NCBI RefSeq assembly: GCF_003967075.1
Contig: NZ_AP018664.1
Span: forward strand, 1,178,001 to 1,242,000
Length of the DNA stretch: 64,000 nucleotides
Direction of reading: 5' to 3'
Source of the DNA: Sphingobium amiense
GTDB taxonomy: Bacteria > Pseudomonadota > Alphaproteobacteria > Sphingomonadales > Sphingomonadaceae
The translations under genes were made by a program, and so were the position numbers. This document shows positions 9,625 through 18,504 of this stretch, piece by piece. Numbering within the stretch: position 1 is the first letter of the stretch; every line of letters begins with the position of its first letter. The notes beneath the pieces were generated by a model. The model was not told where the DNA came from. It made no database searches and saw only the letters and a program-made list of their open reading frames with translations.

Positions 9625-10593
9625 ATGGACAACAGGGGGGAACAGGACGGCAGGCCGCGCCCGGCAACGGAGCGGCTCGACTGGGTGGATGTCGCTCGTG
9701 GCATCGGCATAGTGGCGGTCGTGGTCGGCCATGTATGGACGCGGGGCAGCCTGCGCGGCGCCATGTACAGCTTTCACATGCCGCTTTTCTTCCTGCTATC
9801 CGGGATGCTGGCGCGGCCCCAGCCTGCCGGTCCGTTCGCGCGGCGGCTGGCCGTCACGCAGATGCGCCCCTACGCCGCCTGGCTGCTGCTGCTGATCCTC
9901 GCCGACCAGATCATCGAGCGGGCGAAGGGCGGCGTGCCGATCTTTCACCGGTGGCCGGAGGATGTCCTGCCGATCCTGCTGGGCGGTTCCTGGCTTCGGG
10001 GTCCGTTCACGATCTTCTGGTTCGTGCCCTGCCTTGTCGGCGCGCGCATCCTCTTCAACCTGATCCTGAGCCGTTCGCCCGACCCGTTCGACCGCAGGTG
10101 GACCCTGACGCTTCCGCCTTTATTGGCCTCCGCATACGTCCTTGGCTGGTGGACGCAGGCATCGCCGCTGGGCCTGTTGACCGTGCCGATGGCGGTTGTG
10201 CTGCTATGGGCCGGACTGGTGTGGGGAAGAGTGGGCTGGCATCGCGCGATGCTCCTGCCGCTGGCCCTTCTCGCCATCGTCGGGCTGGCGGGATTGGTCC
10301 CGACGCTCAATATGAAGGCGGCGAATTATGGTGCGCCGCTGCTGTCCATCGCGGCGGGGGTGGCGACGTCGCTGCTGATCTTCCGGCTCTCCATGGGGAT
10401 TGCGCCTTTTGCCGCGCCGTTGGCATCATTGGGCCGGGCCTCGCTGACGATCATGTATCTCCATGTCGCCATCATCCATTATCTGACGCCATATCTCGGC
10501 AAGCCATGGCTGCTCGTTCTGGCGCTGGCGGGGCCGTGGGGGCTTTCGATCCTGATTGCGCGCTCTCCCACAGCGCGGTGGTGGCTTGCCTGA
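9625..10593 (+). CDS. Membrane acyltransferase family 3 protein (fucose 4-O-acetylase-like)
   Basis: About 322 residues with roughly ten hydrophobic segments. RLDWVDVARGIGIVAVVVGHVW near the N-terminus is the acyltransferase-3 opening motif with its catalytic His, followed by YSFHMPLFFLLSGML. These inner-membrane enzymes O-acetylate sugars of polysaccharides or lipids. The closest-looking group is the short fucose 4-O-acetylase-like set. ATG 9625 chosen; a GTG at 9616 is an equally possible start. Ends 2 bp before the convergent radC stop. Confidence 0.8.
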   Translation: MDNRGEQDGRPRPATERLDWVDVARGIGIVAVVVGHVWTRGSLRGAMYSFHMPLFFLLSGMLARPQPAGPFARRLAVTQMRPYAAWLLLLILADQIIERAKGGVPIFHRWPEDVLPILLGGSWLRGPFTIFWFVPCLVGARILFNLILSRSPDPFDRRWTLTLPPLLASAYVLGWWTQASPLGLLTVPMAVVLLWAGLVWGRVGWHRAMLLPLALLAIVGLAGLVPTLNMKAANYGAPLLSIAAGVATSLLIFRLSMGIAPFAAPLASLGRASLTIMYLHVAIIHYLTPYLGKPWLLVLALAGPWGLSILIARSPTARWWLA

Positions 10594-10595
10594 CG

Positions 10596-11291
10596 TCAGA
10601 GCAACCCCTTGGCGCGCAGGCTCACATGGCCCTGCGTTCCGATGATGATATGATCATGCACGCCGATGCCGAGCCGTTTGCCCGCGTCGATGATCTGACG
10701 CGTCACGTCGATGTCCTGCCGGCTGGGTTCGGGCGATCCGCTGGGATGGTTGTGGACGAGGATGAGGGCGGCCGATCCAAGGTCGATGGCGCGCTTGATA
10801 ACCTCTCGCGTATAGATCGCCGCCTGATCGACCGACCCGTCCCCCATATGATCGTCGCGGATCAGCATGTTGCGGCTGTTGAGATGCAGCACACGCACGC
10901 GCTCCACCGTCAGATAGGCCATGTCGGCGCGCAGATAGTCGAGCAGCGCCTGCCAGCTCGCCAGCACGGGCTGCGCGGCCACTTCGTTGCGCAGCATGCG
11001 CAGCGCGGTCGCCTGCACGATCTTGATTGCCGCGATGCTGGTGTCGCCCATGCCGGGGACGCGTGCGATCTGCGCCCAGTCCGCGGCCATGAGACGCCCG
11101 ATGCCGCCGAACTCGCGGAGCAGCGCCTTGGCCAGCGGCTTGGTGTCGCGGCGCGGAATGGCAAGCGCCAGAAGATATTCGATCAGCTCATGGTCATGCA
11201 GCGATTCGCCGCCGCTGTCCGCCAGCTTCTGACGCAGGCGCGCGCGATGGCCTGCGCCATCATGCGCTACTTTGCTATCCTTTTCGGCCAA
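10596..11291 (-). CDS. radC: RadC/YeeS-type JAB (JAMM) domain protein
   Basis: 231 residues. The N-terminal helix-hairpin-helix-like part is GGIGRLMAADWAQIARVPGMG. The C-terminal RadC domain has the JAMM metal motif LVHNHPSGSPEPSRQD and LHLNSRNMLIRDDHMGDGSVD. RadC is conserved, but its once-proposed role in DNA repair is not supported; the domain is a predicted metalloprotease or DNA-associated factor. Full length for the family. Single gene, convergent with the acyltransferase. Confidence 0.9.
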   Translation of the reverse strand: MAEKDSKVAHDGAGHRARLRQKLADSGGESLHDHELIEYLLALAIPRRDTKPLAKALLREFGGIGRLMAADWAQIARVPGMGDTSIAAIKIVQATALRMLRNEVAAQPVLASWQALLDYLRADMAYLTVERVRVLHLNSRNMLIRDDHMGDGSVDQAAIYTREVIKRAIDLGSAALILVHNHPSGSPEPSRQDIDVTRQIIDAGKRLGIGVHDHIIIGTQGHVSLRAKGLL

Positions 11292-11436
11292 GTGACTTAA
11301 ATCCCCCGTCTGCCTTCGGCCCCTCTCGTTCGACGCTATGCGTTGCGGATTTGAGCGGCAAGGATATTTAGAGAGAGCCGGACGTTATGGATGCGTCACG
11401 GACGCACAGGGCCGTAAGCCGGGGTTGACCAGAGGA

Positions 11437-14400
11437 ATGGAAGAAACGGACGGCGAAGACAGGGTGCGCCGGGGGTGGGCGCGCTGGCTGGGAGTCGGCA
11501 CGGGTTCGCTCGCTCTGGTTCTGGTCGCCCTGTGGACGCAGCGGTCCCCTATCGCCGAAAATTTCGTCAATCGCGAACTGGCCCGGCGGGATGTCCGGGC
11601 GGATTATGATCTGGTCGATGTCGGGTTGCGAACCCAGCGGATCGAGAATCTGGTGCTGGGCGATCCGGCGCGGCCCGATCTGACGGCGCGGTGGGTGGAG
11701 GTGGACATCGCTTTTGCCGGACTGACGCCGCAGGTCGCGGCGGTGCGGGCAGGCGGCGTCAGATTGCGCGGCGCGATCCGCGATGGCGCGCTGGCGCTGG
11801 GGGAGGTCGACAAGTTTCGCAACCCCGCTTCAAAAGAGCCTTTCAGCCTTCCGGACCTTGTGCTCGGCCTGCGCGACGCGCGCCTGACGCTCGACACCGA
11901 TGCGGGCCGGGTGGGAATGCAGATCGACGGCAGCGGCAATCTGCGCTCGGGGTTCAGCGGCAGACTGGCCGCCGCGATGGTCAAGGCCAGCGCTGGCGGA
12001 TGCGGTGCGACCGCCGTTCGGGCGATGCTGGACGTGACGACAAGAGCGGGACGTCCCGGCATCAAAGGTCCGGTTCAGGCCGGAGCGCTCGGCTGCCCGG
12101 CCGCCGGCTTCAGCCTTGCGCGACCGGAGGGCTTGATCGACCTCACCCTCGGCCCGGCGATGGAACGTTGGGAAGGGCAGGCCGACCTCAAGGGCGAAGC
12201 CATGCGCGTCAGCATGGTCACGCTCGCAAGGCCGGAAGGCCGCCTGTCGTTCGAAGGGTCCGCAAAGGGCACGAAAGGCGGCGCGACAGTCGCGGCCAAG
12301 GCGCTGGGCGGAGCGGGCGTGGGGATGCGCGACGCGCTGCTGCGCGGGCAATGGGCTTTGGGCCGGGATGCGATCAGCGCCAGCGGCCAGTTGAGCGCGA
12401 GCGACCTGCGACGCACGGGGCGGGATGCAATGGCATCGTTTGTGGCGAGCAGCCGGGCGACGCCGGTCGGGCCACTGGTCGAACGTATCGCCTCCTCGGT
12501 CCGGCAGGCGGAGCGTGCGAACCGCCTGCGGGCGGGCTTCGCCTTTCATCAGCCGGGCGGTCGGGGCAGCCTCACGATTTCGCATGCGGCGCTTACTTCG
12601 GTCAGCGGTGCGCGGCTTGGCCTAGGGCAGGGCAGCAGTCTTGCGCTGCTATGGCCCGGCAGACGAGGTGGCATCGACTGGACGCTCGACGGGTCGTTCA
12701 CCACCGGCGGCGGCGGATTGCCGCATGGAGCCTTGCGGCTGGCGCGGCGTCCTGCGGGCGGCTTTGGCGGCGATCTGTTTCTCGACCCCTATGCCGCAGG
12801 CGATGCCCGGCTCGCGGTCGACCGCGTGAGGTTCGTCGCGGACAGGGGCGGCGCGACGCGATTTGCTACAACAGCGCGGCTCGATGGACCGTTGCCGGAC
12901 GGTCGCGTGCGCGCACTGGTCCTGCCGGTCGGCGGACGAATCGCCGCGGACGGATCGGTCGCGATCAATCCGGACTGCGCGACGGTGGCGTGGGAAGAAT
13001 TGCGCTATGCCAGCTTCATGGCCGGCCCGACGCGCCAGCAAGTCTGTCCGCTGGAGGGCGGCGCGATGCTGACGCTGAACCAATCCGGTCTGCACGGAGG
13101 CTTTTCCGCACGCGGTCTGGCACTAAATGGCCGGAACGGCGGCAGTCCGATGCGGTTCGATGCGAAACGGGCCACCTTCGCACTCCGCGGCAATCGCGTT
13201 GCGCTGTCCGGCGCCGCTCTGCGTATCGGTGCGGGCGAGTCGCCGGTGCGCCTGTCTGCTGCGGCTCTGGAAGGCGGACCGGGTGCGCAGGGCTTTACCG
13301 GCACGGTCAGCGGCATGGGCGGCCAGATCGGGTCCGTGCCGCTGATCCTTCAGGATGGGAAGGGCGACTGGCGCTTCGCATCCGGAGCGCTCAGCCTGCG
13401 TGCGGCGACGGAGGTGCGCGATGCAGCGTTGCCGGCGCGGTTCGAGCCGCTGGCCATCCCTGACGCGCGGCTCACGATGAAGGGCGGCCGCATCGATGCG
13501 GCGGGCACGCTCACCACCCGACGCGGCGGGGTGAAGGTTGCGGACGTCGCCATCGCGCATGATCTTGGCAGCGGACGCGGACATGCCGACCTGAATGTGC
13601 CGGGCCTGAAGTTCGGACCGTCGCTCCAGCCCGAGGAGGTGACGCACCTCACGGTCGGCGTCATCGCCAATGTCGCGGCCACGGTGACGGGCACGGGCCG
13701 GATCGACTGGACCGGCGCCAATGTCACCAGCACCGGCACGTTCCGCACCGACAATGCCAGCCTCGCCGCCGCGTTCGGCCCGGTCGAGGGGCTTTCGGGC
13801 GAAATCCGCTTCACCGACCTCATCGGCCTCGTCAGCGCGCCGGGGCAGGAGGTGCGTATCAGGTCGGTCAATCCGGGCGTTGAAGTGCGCGACGGCATCG
13901 TACGCTATCATCTGGAACCGGGGCAGAAGGTGCGGATCGAAGGGGGCGGCTGGCCCTTTTCCGGCGGGGAACTGGTGCTGCTGCCCACGACCATGGATTT
14001 TTCGGCGGATGTCGACCGCTACCTGACATTTCGCGTCATCGGCCTCGACGCCGGGGCGTTCATTCAGGCGATGGAGCTGGAGAATGTGTCGGCGACAGGC
14101 ACGTTCGATGGCATCATGCCGCTCATTTTCAACGCGCAGGGTGGGCGTATCGCGGGCGGCGTTCTGGTCGCGCGGCAGCAGGGGCTGCCGCCGCTTGTCA
14201 TGCCCGAAGGCGTGCTGCCGACCATCCCCTGCGATCCCAAGAGGCAGGGCGGCGTTCTGTCCTATGTGGGACCGGTGTCGAACGAAAATCTGGGAGCGAT
14301 GGGCAGGATCGCCTTCGACGCTCTCAAGGATCTGCAATATAAATGCCTCAGCATCCTGATGGACGGCGCGCTCGATGGCGAGATGGTGACGAATGTCGTT

Positions 14401-14667
14401 TTCAACGGCGTAAACCGCGGAAAGATCGGCGATGCCCCGGCGGGGCTGGTCCGCAATTTCACCGGTCTGCCCTTCATTTTCAACGTGAAGATCGCCGCGC
14501 CTTTCCGCGGCCTCCTCAAAACCGCGCAGTCCTATATCGACCCGACGCAGACGATCCGGGACGAAATCGGCAGGCAGGCGCAGGAAAAGATGCGCGCGCA
14601 AGGCGCGCAGGGGCTTGCGGTTCAGCCTTTGGACAGCGACACTATGCGAAACGGGGAACCGAAATGA
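11437..14667 (+). CDS. ydbH: YdbH-family intermembrane phospholipid transport protein (AsmA-like)
   Basis: 1076 residues. An N-terminal membrane anchor (LGVGTGSLALVLVALWTQ) is followed by a very long beta-rich, low-hydrophobicity region, with C-terminal blocks (about 850-1060) such as IEGGGWPFSGGELVLLPTTM and FDGIMPLIFNAQGGRIAGGVL that match the YdbH/DUF dicarboxylate-transport domain. In enterobacteria YdbH works with TamB and YhdP in moving phospholipids to the outer membrane. The next two genes are ynbE- and ydbL-like with stop/start overlaps, the same trio as in E. coli, which strongly supports the call. Start taken at ATG 11437 just before the anchor; an open extension to 11338 lacks family character. 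Confidence 0.85.
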   Translation: MEETDGEDRVRRGWARWLGVGTGSLALVLVALWTQRSPIAENFVNRELARRDVRADYDLVDVGLRTQRIENLVLGDPARPDLTARWVEVDIAFAGLTPQVAAVRAGGVRLRGAIRDGALALGEVDKFRNPASKEPFSLPDLVLGLRDARLTLDTDAGRVGMQIDGSGNLRSGFSGRLAAAMVKASAGGCGATAVRAMLDVTTRAGRPGIKGPVQAGALGCPAAGFSLARPEGLIDLTLGPAMERWEGQADLKGEAMRVSMVTLARPEGRLSFEGSAKGTKGGATVAAKALGGAGVGMRDALLRGQWALGRDAISASGQLSASDLRRTGRDAMASFVASSRATPVGPLVERIASSVRQAERANRLRAGFAFHQPGGRGSLTISHAALTSVSGARLGLGQGSSLALLWPGRRGGIDWTLDGSFTTGGGGLPHGALRLARRPAGGFGGDLFLDPYAAGDARLAVDRVRFVADRGGATRFATTARLDGPLPDGRVRALVLPVGGRIAADGSVAINPDCATVAWEELRYASFMAGPTRQQVCPLEGGAMLTLNQSGLHGGFSARGLALNGRNGGSPMRFDAKRATFALRGNRVALSGAALRIGAGESPVRLSAAALEGGPGAQGFTGTVSGMGGQIGSVPLILQDGKGDWRFASGALSLRAATEVRDAALPARFEPLAIPDARLTMKGGRIDAAGTLTTRRGGVKVADVAIAHDLGSGRGHADLNVPGLKFGPSLQPEEVTHLTVGVIANVAATVTGTGRIDWTGANVTSTGTFRTDNASLAAAFGPVEGLSGEIRFTDLIGLVSAPGQEVRIRSVNPGVEVRDGIVRYHLEPGQKVRIEGGGWPFSGGELVLLPTTMDFSADVDRYLTFRVIGLDAGAFIQAMELENVSATGTFDGIMPLIFNAQGGRIAGGVLVARQQGLPPLVMPEGVLPTIPCDPKRQGGVLSYVGPVSNENLGAMGRIAFDALKDLQYKCLSILMDGALDGEMVTNVVFNGVNRGKIGDAPAGLVRNFTGLPFIFNVKIAAPFRGLLKTAQSYIDPTQTIRDEIGRQAQEKMRAQGAQGLAVQPLDSDTMRNGEPK

Positions 14668-14852
14668 AGACACGCGCACTCATCATGGCCGGGATCGCAG
14701 GCCTGTCGCTGGGGGGATGCATTCAGGTGAAGGCACCCGACAAACCCATCGAGATCAACCTGAACGTCAAGGTTCAGCAGGAAGTCGTCGTCCGCCTCCA
14801 ACGCGACGCGCAGTCGCTCATCCAGAACAATCCGGAGCTGTTCCCGCAATGA
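14664..14852 (+). CDS. ynbE: YnbE-family lipoprotein
   Basis: 62 residues. Signal peptide with lipobox LSLGGC (lipidated Cys at about 19), then a short domain QVKAPDKPIEINLNVKVQQEV that is the YnbE signature. In E. coli, YnbE is an outer-membrane lipoprotein that completes a periplasmic bridge with YdbH. The ATG overlaps the ydbH stop, and its own stop overlaps the ydbL start, so the three genes form a tightly coupled operon. Confidence 0.85.
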   Translation: MKTRALIMAGIAGLSLGGCIQVKAPDKPIEINLNVKVQQEVVVRLQRDAQSLIQNNPELFPQ

Positions 14853-15244
14853 CAAGCAAGATCATCCTGATCGCCGCCGGTGCCGCTGTCGCGCTGGCTG
14901 GCGGCATCATGCTTTCCGCCCCCGCGCGGGCGCAGTCGGGTGCGGTGGCCGCCGCGATGAACGCCGGAGCGGTGGGCGAGCAGGCCGATGGCTATCTCGG
15001 CATCGCCGGATCGGTCGGCGCGGACGTGCGCACGGAGGTTGACGCCATCAACATCAAGCGCCGCGCCGCCTATACCCAGTTGGCGAGCCAGCGCGGCGTG
15101 ACGGTGCAGGATGTCGCGGCGGCAACGGCGTGTCAGACGCTGGGGCGGCTGAAACAGGGGCAGGTCTATCGGATTGGCGCTGGCGGGTGGCAGACCAAGG
15201 GTGCCGACCCGATCGGCCTGCCGTCCTACTGCGCCGGAGCCTGA
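14849..15244 (+). CDS. ydbL: YdbL-family periplasmic protein (DUF1318)
   Basis: 131 residues with a signal peptide ending PARAQ. The body GAVGEQADGYLGI, NIKRRAAYTQLASQRGVTVQDVA and the C-terminal YRIGAGGWQTKG match the YdbL/DUF1318 family, proposed as a periplasmic chaperone or regulator for the YdbH-YnbE assembly. Third gene of the operon. Its 3' end overlaps the convergent ArsR gene by 19 bp. Confidence 0.8.
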   Translation: MTSKIILIAAGAAVALAGGIMLSAPARAQSGAVAAAMNAGAVGEQADGYLGIAGSVGADVRTEVDAINIKRRAAYTQLASQRGVTVQDVAAATACQTLGRLKQGQVYRIGAGGWQTKGADPIGLPSYCAGA

Positions 15245-15552
15245 GGGCGGCTACGCCTTCCTTTGCGACTTTCGATGATTGCGCGCGCGTCGGGACAAAA
15301 GTCCGACAGAAACGCGTAAATTTGCCCCGTCAACTGATCGGGCAACAGCGAATAGAGAACATATTGCCCATGTTTCTGTTCGCGCACGAGGGCCGCGTCC
15401 CGCAGCACGGCCAGATGTTTCGAGATGGACGGCATCGTCATCTCGAAATTGTCGGCGATTTCCCCCACCGTCATCGGCTCATGGCCCAGATACCGAAGAA
15501 TGCGGCGGCGCGGTTCGGACGCCAGCGCCTTGAAGATCCTGTCCATGCGCAT
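15226..15552 (-). CDS. ArsR-family winged-helix transcriptional regulator
   Basis: 108 residues, a single ArsR-type winged helix: IFKALASEPRRRILRYL, then MTVGEIADNFEMTMPSISKHLAVLRDAALV (recognition helix) and EQKHGQYVLYSL (wing). No CxC metal motif is seen in the recognition region, so it is not obviously a metal sensor; it resembles the metal-free group that senses other signals. Its stop lies inside the ydbL coding end on the opposite strand. Start at 15552, with an alternative ATG two codons downstream. Confidence 0.85.
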   Translation of the reverse strand: MRMDRIFKALASEPRRRILRYLGHEPMTVGEIADNFEMTMPSISKHLAVLRDAALVREQKHGQYVLYSLLPDQLTGQIYAFLSDFCPDARAIIESRKGRRSRPQAPAQ

Positions 15553-15632
15553 TTAGCTAAATAGGAAATCAGGCAAATGCAAGGATCGGACGGCGATGGG
15601 AAAAGTCCGGAATTTTCCTGCTTTCAGGCGGG

Positions 15633-15661
15633 TTGACACTCCTCCGTTGCCTTTCTAAAGC
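15633..15661 (+). promoter_or_regulatory. Candidate sigma-70 promoter for the atp F0 operon
   Basis: TTGACA at 15633-15638, 17-base spacer, then TAAAGC at 15656-15661, about 75 bp upstream of the atpI ATG. The -35 is perfect and the -10 weak (three of six), as is common in high-GC alphaproteobacteria. It is the only clear candidate in the 185-bp gap between the ArsR gene and atpI. Confidence 0.45.
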
Positions 15662-15737
15662 GACCCCGCCTTGACGGGTGCAGCCGCAAGCGCCATGCCG
15701 ACTTGCCACGGGGATCGACCCCTTGTGGAGCAGGATC

Positions 15738-16079
15738 ATGGCAGCGGACACACCCGGACACGACCCGGCGGGCGAGGACTCGCGCATCGCTTCCCTTGAG
15801 AAGCGGATCGCGAAGGCCGAGCGCGCCGAAAAGATCAGGCAGGGGGCCACGGAGCAGCAGGCGGACGACGGGTCTCGCCTCGGCAACAGGGTGCTTGCGG
15901 AACTGATCGGCGGTCTTGTCGGCGGTGCGTTGATCGGCTGGGTCTTGGACAGGCTGTTCGGCACATCCCCATGGCTTCTGCTCGTCTTCCTCGGTCTCGG
16001 GATCGTGGCGGCGTTCAGGAACATCATCAGATTGACGACGGTGAAGCGTCCCGACGAACAGGGACCGTCCTCACCCTAG
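15738..16079 (+). CDS. atpI: AtpI-family F0F1 ATP synthase assembly/accessory protein
   Basis: 113 residues. The N-terminal half is charged and likely coiled (SLEKRIAKAERAEKIRQGA); the C-terminal half has two hydrophobic helices (LIGGLVGGALIGWVLDRLFG and LLLVFLGLGIVAAFRNI). This is the AtpI layout, an inner-membrane helper for c-ring assembly or Mg uptake, usually first in the alphaproteobacterial F0 operon as here. ATG at 15738 chosen because the open extension to 15678 adds no conserved sequence. Confidence 0.85.
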   Translation: MAADTPGHDPAGEDSRIASLEKRIAKAERAEKIRQGATEQQADDGSRLGNRVLAELIGGLVGGALIGWVLDRLFGTSPWLLLVFLGLGIVAAFRNIIRLTTVKRPDEQGPSSP

Positions 16080-16109
16080 TCCGACCAGCGAAGCGTTACA
16101 GGGGTCAAC

Positions 16110-16895
16110 GTGGCAGAATCCGGCAAAATCGATCCGATGCATCAATTCGCCATCGAACCTCTGTTCGGTACGGATCATCTGTCGATCGGCGGCTTCAACA
16201 TCGCCTTTACCAACAGCGCGCTCTACATGGTCGCTGCTGCGGTCGTGCTGTGGATCTTCGTGGTCGGCGGCATGAAGCGCGAGCTGGTGCCGGGCCGCTG
16301 GCAGATGGCGGTCGAATATATGACCGGCTTCATCAAGAACCTGCTGATCGCCAATATCGGCGACAAAGGCCGGAAATATATTCCCTACGTCTTCTCGCTG
16401 TTCATGTTCATCCTGCTGGCGAACCTGTTGGGTCTGCTGCCGCTCGGCCTTTTCGGGCTGCACCCCTTCACCTTCACCAGTCACTTCACGGCGACCGGCG
16501 TGCTCGCGATCATGAGCTTTTCGATCGTCCTGATTGTCGGCTTCTGGAAGCATGGCCTGCACTTCTTCTCGCTGTTCGTGCCGCATGGCACCCCGGCGCT
16601 GATGGTGGTGCCGCTCTTCTTCATCGAACTCGTGTCCTTCATGGTGCGGCCGTTCAGTCTCGGGCTGCGACTGTTCGTCGCCATGACCGCGGGCCACGTG
16701 CTGCTGAAGGTGCTGGCTGGCTTTGTCATCAACAGCGCGAATGCCTCGCCGGCGCTTGGCTTCACGGTCGGCACGGCCAGCTTCATCCTGATGGTCGGGA
16801 TCAGCGCCCTCGAAATGCTGGTCGCGGTCATCCAGGCCTATGTGTTCGCATTGCTGACCTCGGTCTATCTGAACGACGCCGAGAATCTGCACTGA
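16110..16895 (+). CDS. atpB: F0F1 ATP synthase subunit a
   Basis: 261 residues from a GTG start. Multi-pass membrane protein with the hallmark LGLRLFVAMTAGH, containing the essential stator arginine facing the c-ring. PYVFSLFMFILLANLLGLLP and AVIQAYVFALLTSVYLNDA are also family blocks. It forms the proton half-channels of the F0 sector. Second gene of the F0 operon; 53 bp to atpE. An alternative ATG lies nine codons downstream (MHQFAIEPLF). Confidence 0.92.
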   Translation: MAESGKIDPMHQFAIEPLFGTDHLSIGGFNIAFTNSALYMVAAAVVLWIFVVGGMKRELVPGRWQMAVEYMTGFIKNLLIANIGDKGRKYIPYVFSLFMFILLANLLGLLPLGLFGLHPFTFTSHFTATGVLAIMSFSIVLIVGFWKHGLHFFSLFVPHGTPALMVVPLFFIELVSFMVRPFSLGLRLFVAMTAGHVLLKVLAGFVINSANASPALGFTVGTASFILMVGISALEMLVAVIQAYVFALLTSVYLNDAENLH

Positions 16896-16948
16896 GATTT
16901 CAACCTCATTCCTCAACCTTTTTCTGATTTAACAAGGGAGTTTACGAC

Positions 16949-17176
16949 ATGGACGCAGAAGCCGCAAAGCTGCTCGGTGCTGGCCTGGCCGCAATCGGTG
17001 CGGGCATCGCCGCCCTCGGTGTGGGCAACGTGTTCAGCAGCTTCCTGGAAGGCGCGCTGCGCAATCCGGGCGCTGCCGACGGCCAGCAGGGCCGCCTGTT
17101 CATCGGTTTCGCCGCGGCGGAACTTCTGGGTCTGCTAGCGTTCGTTATCGCCATGATCCTGGTGTTCGTGGCCTGA
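16949..17176 (+). CDS. atpE: F0F1 ATP synthase subunit c
   Basis: 75 residues forming a helical hairpin: glycine/alanine-rich first helix (LGAGLAAIGAGIAALGVG), polar loop ALRNPGAADGQQG, then the second helix with the ion-carrying carboxylate Glu58 (GFAAAELLGLLAF). Good ribosome site (AAGGGAG) 8 bases upstream. A GC-rich stem-loop follows the gene. Confidence 0.95.
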   Translation: MDAEAAKLLGAGLAAIGAGIAALGVGNVFSSFLEGALRNPGAADGQQGRLFIGFAAAELLGLLAFVIAMILVFVA

Positions 17177-17192
17177 ACAGCCCGATCTGGAA

Positions 17193-17229
17193 GCGGGCGG
17201 AGCGGCGTGATAGACGTCCCACCGCCCGC
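17193..17229 (+). terminator. Intercistronic stem-loop after atpE
   Basis: GCGGGCGG (17193-17200) pairs perfectly with CCGCCCGC (17222-17229) across a 21-base loop in the 98-bp gap between atpE and the b' gene. There is no T tract. It may act as a partial terminator or mRNA stabiliser, which would fit the high stoichiometry needed for subunit c. Confidence 0.45.
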
Positions 17230-17274
17230 ATCCTCTGAATTTTTGACCGCCCTCTGACCGGACGGACCCGTAAG

Positions 17275-17769
17275 ATGCCTCAAATCGCGCAAATCGCCGA
17301 TACCTATGCCAGCCAGATTTTCTGGCTGCTGCTGACGTTCGGTTTCGTCTTCTTCGTCATCGGCCTTGGCATGGTGCCCAAGGTGCAGGGCACGGCGGAC
17401 GCTCGCGATGCGAAGATCAGCGGCGATCTGGACGCGGCCAAGGCGGCGTTCGCCCGCGCGGACGAAGCCGAAGCTGACTACAAGGTCCGCGATGCCGCGA
17501 ACCGCTCGACCGCTCAGGCGGTGGTGGCCAAGGCAAAGGCGGACGCAGCCAAGGCTTCGGAGACGCAGCTCGCCGCTGCCGATGCCGAAGCAGCGGCGAA
17601 GATCGCTGCCGCCGAAGCACGCATCCGGGCGGCGAGTGACGCGGCGCTGGCGCAGATCGAAACCGTCGCTGCCGATGCGGCACGCGACATGGTGGCGCGC
17701 ATTTCCGGCGTGGAAGCGTCGGACGAAGCGGCCCGCAACGCAGTAAAGGCGGCACTGGCCCATGGCTGA
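17275..17769 (+). CDS. atpF': F0F1 ATP synthase subunit b' (AtpG-type)
   Basis: 164 residues. One N-terminal membrane helix (IFWLLLTFGFVFFVIGLGMVPK) followed by a long Ala/Lys/Glu-rich helix that forms the peripheral stalk coiled coil (about residues 40-160). It precedes and overlaps the canonical b gene by 8 bp, the b'/b pair arrangement of alphaproteobacteria. Sequence conservation is low; position and layout carry the call. Confidence 0.88.
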   Translation: MPQIAQIADTYASQIFWLLLTFGFVFFVIGLGMVPKVQGTADARDAKISGDLDAAKAAFARADEAEADYKVRDAANRSTAQAVVAKAKADAAKASETQLAAADAEAAAKIAAAEARIRAASDAALAQIETVAADAARDMVARISGVEASDEAARNAVKAALAHG

Positions 17770-18379
17770 GGCAGCAGCACAGCAGCACGGCGCTGATACG
17801 GCGCCGAACCTCGATCAGGCGATCCATTCCGAGGGGATGGAGCCGGTCGGCACCGTGGCGCACGAAGGCGTCGCGCCGCACACCGATCCCAAGGCAGTCG
17901 GCATGGACGCAACGGCGTGGGTCAGCCTCGCCATGGCGGTGTTCATCCTGATCCTGCTGGTCAAGAAAGTCCCCGCGCTGATAGGCGGCGCTCTCGATGG
18001 GCGCATCGCCCAGATCAGGGAGCAGCTCGCGGAAGCCTCCAGGCTCCGCGCCGAAGCCGAAGCGCTCAAGGGCGAGTATGAAGCGAAGCTCTCCGCCGCC
18101 GCCGGTGAGGCCGAAGCGCTGCGCAAGGCTGCCGAGCATGAAGCCGAGGCGCTGATTGCCGATGCCAAGGCGAATGCGGACGCGCTGGTGGTTCGCCGGC
18201 AGAAGATGGCGGAGGACAAGATCGGCGCTGCGGAACGGGCTGCGGTCGCCGGTATCCGCGCGCGGGCGGTGAATGCCGCGACGGTCGCGGCCACGACGCT
18301 GATCGCGCAGGGGCATGACGCGCAGGCCGACAAGGCGTTGGTCGATCGCGCCATCGGGGGCATCGGCACGGTCAACTGA
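17762..18379 (+). CDS. atpF: F0F1 ATP synthase subunit b
   Basis: 205 residues. An N-terminal extension of ~45 residues, then a membrane helix (AWVSLAMAVFILILLVKKVPALI) and the long stalk helix DGRIAQIREQLAEASRLRAEAEALKGE and onward, highly charged and Ala-rich. It dimerises with b' to link F0 and F1. Last gene of this F0 operon; the F1 genes are not in the window. A strong terminator follows. Confidence 0.9.
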   Translation: MAEAAAQQHGADTAPNLDQAIHSEGMEPVGTVAHEGVAPHTDPKAVGMDATAWVSLAMAVFILILLVKKVPALIGGALDGRIAQIREQLAEASRLRAEAEALKGEYEAKLSAAAGEAEALRKAAEHEAEALIADAKANADALVVRRQKMAEDKIGAAERAAVAGIRARAVNAATVAATTLIAQGHDAQADKALVDRAIGGIGTVN

Positions 18380-18396
18380 CCGGTCGTCGGTTTATC

Positions 18397-18435
18397 GCAA
18401 AAGGGCCGGTGCGTTCGTCGCGCCGGCCCTTTTGC
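18397..18435 (+). terminator. Rho-independent terminator of the F0 operon
   Basis: AAAAGGGCCGG (18399-18409) pairs with CCGGCCCTTTT (18423-18433), an 11-bp perfect stem that also gives an A-rich/T-rich pair usable in both directions. It lies 18 bp after the atpF stop. Confidence 0.85.
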
Positions 18436-18504
18436 ATTGATGCGCGCTCTGACTGTCCGATCGGGCACATGGCGGCAGAGGCTGCCGCGTACTAACCTGT
18501 CATC

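Noticed and set aside
8844-11300. 818-residue plus-strand open frame over arfB, the RluA-type gene and radC
   Set aside because: Runs through four genes with clear motifs in other frames; it has none of its own.
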